NCBI GenBank assembly: GCA_031547305.1
Contig: JAVBSC010000013.1
Location: 1 to 27,036, forward strand
Direction of reading: 5' to 3'
DNA length: 27,036 bases
Origin: JAVBSC01 sp031547305
GTDB taxonomy: Bacteria > Desulfobacterota > Desulfovibrionia > Desulfovibrionales > Desulfovibrionaceae
In this document: piece after piece, positions 24,995 through 27,036 of the stretch
Numbering within the stretch: the stretch's first letter is position 1
How the letters are laid out: each line of letters begins with the position of its first letter
The notes under the pieces: model-generated
Database searches by the model: none
Told to the model about the DNA's origin: nothing
Seen by the model: the letters and a program-made list of their open reading frames with translations, nothing else
Program-made: the position numbers and the translations under genes

Positions 24995-25023
24995 ATGCTA
25001 CTTTCGGTTAATTTCCTAGTCAA
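24995..25023 (-). promoter_or_regulatory. Candidate promoter of the PEP-synthase-like gene
   Basis: On the minus strand, TTGACT (25023-25018), a 17-nt spacer and TAGCAT (25000-24995) lie in the 148-bp gap after the carboxylase gene. The PEP-synthase-like gene can thus be transcribed on its own. Confidence 0.6.
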
Positions 25024-25094
25024 AAAAGCTGCGCAAAAAAACAGTAAAAAATTGAGGCCCTGCCAGAGAGCGAAAAGACATGACGTCAACACCA

Positions 25095-27036
25095 CTACTC
25101 TATTTTTTCTCCGCAATGCGGACAGAACAAATAGCCTTCGCCCGGCAGCGGCCTGGCGCAATCCACGTTGGCGCAGCACCTGGGTATTTGCTCCAGTTCC
25201 ACAATAAGCTCGCCTTCGCGCACCGGCACCATCTGTTTGCTGGCCCGGTAGTCCGCGCTCTTAAGCACCCGTTTGACCATGGCGTCCACTGGGGAGAGCA
25301 CGGCCTTTTCCTGCTTCATTATGGAGATGTTAAAGAGTTCCTCGCCCTTTTTCACCACCTGCCCCGGAGTCACGTAAATTACCCACAAATCGCCGTTGCT
25401 CGGAGCCGGCACATGGTATTCGTTGTCCGGGTTGGCCATGGTCACGCCCTTGGCCTGCACGCCCGCGGGTTTAGCCACCTGGACTTCGCTGCTCATGTTT
25501 TCGGAATCCAGCACGTAGCGGGCCACGGACACGCCGTTGAGATCCGGCGGCTGAATCTGCAACAGGGTAAAGTGATGCGGCTTGCCCTTGGAATCCGTGA
25601 AGTTGATCTCCCCGCCCTGGGGCACGCCTTCAAACCAGACGTCCAGGGGCAGATTGTTCGGATTGCCGTACTTCTGGGTGAATTCAATGGTTTTTAAGGC
25701 ATCGCCCGGATGGTTCAGGTACATGATGAACTCTTCATCCGTGGACTGGCGGTGCAGAAGCGCGTTAAGCTGTTCGCGCTCCAACTTCAAATCCACGTCT
25801 TCCAGGTTTTCCAGCGGCGAATGCTCGGTGCGGCAGGACACGGCCTTTTTCCACTCCGCGCCAAAGGCGCTCTGGTAGACCCAATCCGGCGGGAACCCCA
25901 GGGGCAGGCGGCCGAACTTGCCCAGGAGCAGATCCCGGAAGGCGTCGTTGCAGTCCTGGTAAATGGCCAGGCGGGCGGTTTTCATTTCCGGGGAAAGCTC
26001 TTCTTCCGGGGTGCGGGTGACTTCCTGCAGGATTTCCAGCAGGTACTCGACTTCCGCGTCCCCGCCACGTTTGAAGGCGCTGGTCACGCCCAAAAATGCG
26101 GTATTCCAGGTAATCTGCGAACCGGGGGTCACGTCGTGGTAATGCACGATCTGCCGGGTGCCGGCCAAAAAGCGCAGCATATGCGGCAAAAGGTGTATAT
26201 ACCCCTGCTTCATGGCTCCTTCCTGGGAAGAGGAAGTCGCGCCGCCGGGCATGCCGTGCTCCACCGCGTCGTAGTCAATGCCCTGAAAATACGGGGCCGC
26301 GTAGCGGTCATAATACGGCATGATCTGCTTGAACACAAAGTTGCAGTCGCGGATCATGCGCTTGTTCAGGTTGGTTTTCAGGCCCAATTCGTCTTCAATA
26401 TAGGCGGCGGTGGACAGCACGTCGCCCTGGCCGTACCAGCGCGTGGCCGAGCCGATGGAAGTGTCCACGATATGCGCCCCGGCTTTGGCCGCCGCGCCGA
26501 CTGCCGGCACGAACAGTCCGTCCGTGAAATGGCGGTGGTAGTGCAGGACCAGGTTCGGGTATTTTTTGCGCAGGGCCGTGACCAGTTCGGCCATGAAACG
26601 CGGCGGGCAGGTGCCGGCCATATCCTTGAGGCCGAGGGAAATGTTTTTTTCCGCTTCCTTAATGGTCATGCCGCCAACTTTGGCCACCATGCGCAGCACT
26701 TCGGCCGTGGCCTCCAGGTAGTGCTTCACGTCAAAGCGGCGGCTCCAGGTGAGTGACAAGGCCGGCTCAAAAACGCGATCCTTGGCCCCCAGCACCACTT
26801 CCGCAAAGGGTTTCATGTTGTCGATATGGTTCAGGAAGTCGAAACAGCGGATAACGTGGAAGTCCTCGCAGATCAGTTCAGCGGTGGCGCGCATAAGGTT
26901 TTTGGGCTGGGGCTTGTAGCCCAGCACGTTGGTGGAGCGGATGAGGATCTGCTTGAAGGTTTTGGGCGCGAAGCGGTTCCACTGCCTGGCCTCGGCAAAG
27001 GGGTAGGTCATGTTGGCCATCATGGCCACGTGAAAA
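25095..27036 (-). CDS. pyc: Pyruvate carboxylase, C-terminal part (carboxyltransferase and biotinyl domains)
   Basis: The last 646 residues of a biotin-dependent carboxylase; the 5' end lies beyond the window. The carboxyltransferase barrel is shown by FHVAMMANMTYPFAEARQWNR, LKDMAG (the KDMAG motif), the HYHRHFTDG metal-binding segment and HGMPGGATSSS. A conserved PYC_OADA-type region follows. The biotinyl domain carries NISIMKQEKAVLSPVDAMV, with the lysine codon at 25314-25316 as the probable biotin site; the usual context is xMKM, so MKQ is a deviation. The protein then ends in a four-cysteine stretch (CC, then C, then CPHCGEKIE) that looks like a zinc ribbon, which pyruvate carboxylases normally lack. 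Being next to the PEP-synthase-like gene favours pyruvate carboxylase (anaplerotic oxaloacetate) over oxaloacetate decarboxylase. Whether a biotin carboxylase domain is fused upstream cannot be seen. Confidence 0.87.
   Translation of the reverse strand, partial: FHVAMMANMTYPFAEARQWNRFAPKTFKQILIRSTNVLGYKPQPKNLMRATAELICEDFHVIRCFDFLNHIDNMKPFAEVVLGAKDRVFEPALSLTWSRRFDVKHYLEATAEVLRMVAKVGGMTIKEAEKNISLGLKDMAGTCPPRFMAELVTALRKKYPNLVLHYHRHFTDGLFVPAVGAAAKAGAHIVDTSIGSATRWYGQGDVLSTAAYIEDELGLKTNLNKRMIRDCNFVFKQIMPYYDRYAAPYFQGIDYDAVEHGMPGGATSSSQEGAMKQGYIHLLPHMLRFLAGTRQIVHYHDVTPGSQITWNTAFLGVTSAFKRGGDAEVEYLLEILQEVTRTPEEELSPEMKTARLAIYQDCNDAFRDLLLGKFGRLPLGFPPDWVYQSAFGAEWKKAVSCRTEHSPLENLEDVDLKLEREQLNALLHRQSTDEEFIMYLNHPGDALKTIEFTQKYGNPNNLPLDVWFEGVPQGGEINFTDSKGKPHHFTLLQIQPPDLNGVSVARYVLDSENMSSEVQVAKPAGVQAKGVTMANPDNEYHVPAPSNGDLWVIYVTPGQVVKKGEELFNISIMKQEKAVLSPVDAMVKRVLKSADYRASKQMVPVREGELIVELEQIPRCCANVDCARPLPGEGYLFCPHCGEKIE

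Noticed and set aside
25081..25089. TGACGTCA palindrome as a regulatory site
   Set aside because: An 8-bp palindrome is expected by chance in a window of this size and it lies downstream of the carboxylase stop, not at a promoter.

Overview
The window reads as a chromosomal segment of a delta-proteobacterial sulfate reducer of the Desulfovibrio type. This is inferred from gene content. A large PEP-synthase-like protein sits beside a pyruvate carboxylase, phenylacetate-CoA ligase is paired with a double-ACT protein, and there are small zinc-ribbon proteins typical of that group. The base composition is moderately GC-rich, except for one very AT-rich island. Almost everything is core housekeeping. 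The accessory material is one integrative-element edge and several unexplained intergenic repeats.

Layout. Positions 1-730 hold the edge of an integrative element: a truncated P4-type tyrosine integrase, four short repeats at its start, and then an intact tmRNA gene (732-1088, minus) whose 3' end is the likely attachment site. Positions 1351-5094 (plus) carry a DUF554 membrane protein and uvrA. A symmetric bidirectional terminator separates uvrA from the minus-strand run rsfS - gpmI - 80-aa zinc-ribbon protein. Positions 7507-9259 (plus) carry paaK and an ACT-domain protein, closed by a second bidirectional terminator.

Positions 9429-18453 are a long series of minus-strand genes. In transcription order they are pcm, mrp, pgsA, a 90-aa orphan, an ftsB-like gene, a TPR protein, a sensor-like lipoprotein, fbp, tsaD, then trxA, trxB and bamD from their own promoter. 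Positions 18454-19706 are an island: a long AT-rich spacer with a C10 tract, a CBS-domain gene with a near-consensus promoter, and a hairpin-rich spacer before an M23 peptidase gene (19707-21143). Nested inverted repeats follow. The window ends with a PEP-synthase-like gene and the 3' part of a pyruvate carboxylase gene, both on the minus strand.

Together, pyruvate carboxylase, the PEP-synthase-like protein, phosphoglycerate mutase and fructose-1,6-bisphosphatase cover much of the anaplerotic and gluconeogenic route needed by an organism growing on lactate or pyruvate. The other genes serve the envelope and division (pgsA, ftsB, bamD, M23), protein repair and redox (pcm, trxA, trxB), Fe-S assembly (mrp) and translation (tmRNA, rsfS, tsaD).

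I did not find a clear new multi-gene defence or metabolic system. The best leads are the enlarged PEP-synthase-like protein, the carboxylase with an unusual biotin site and a C-terminal zinc ribbon, the sensor-like lipoprotein without an output domain, and the repeat-bearing island around the CBS gene.
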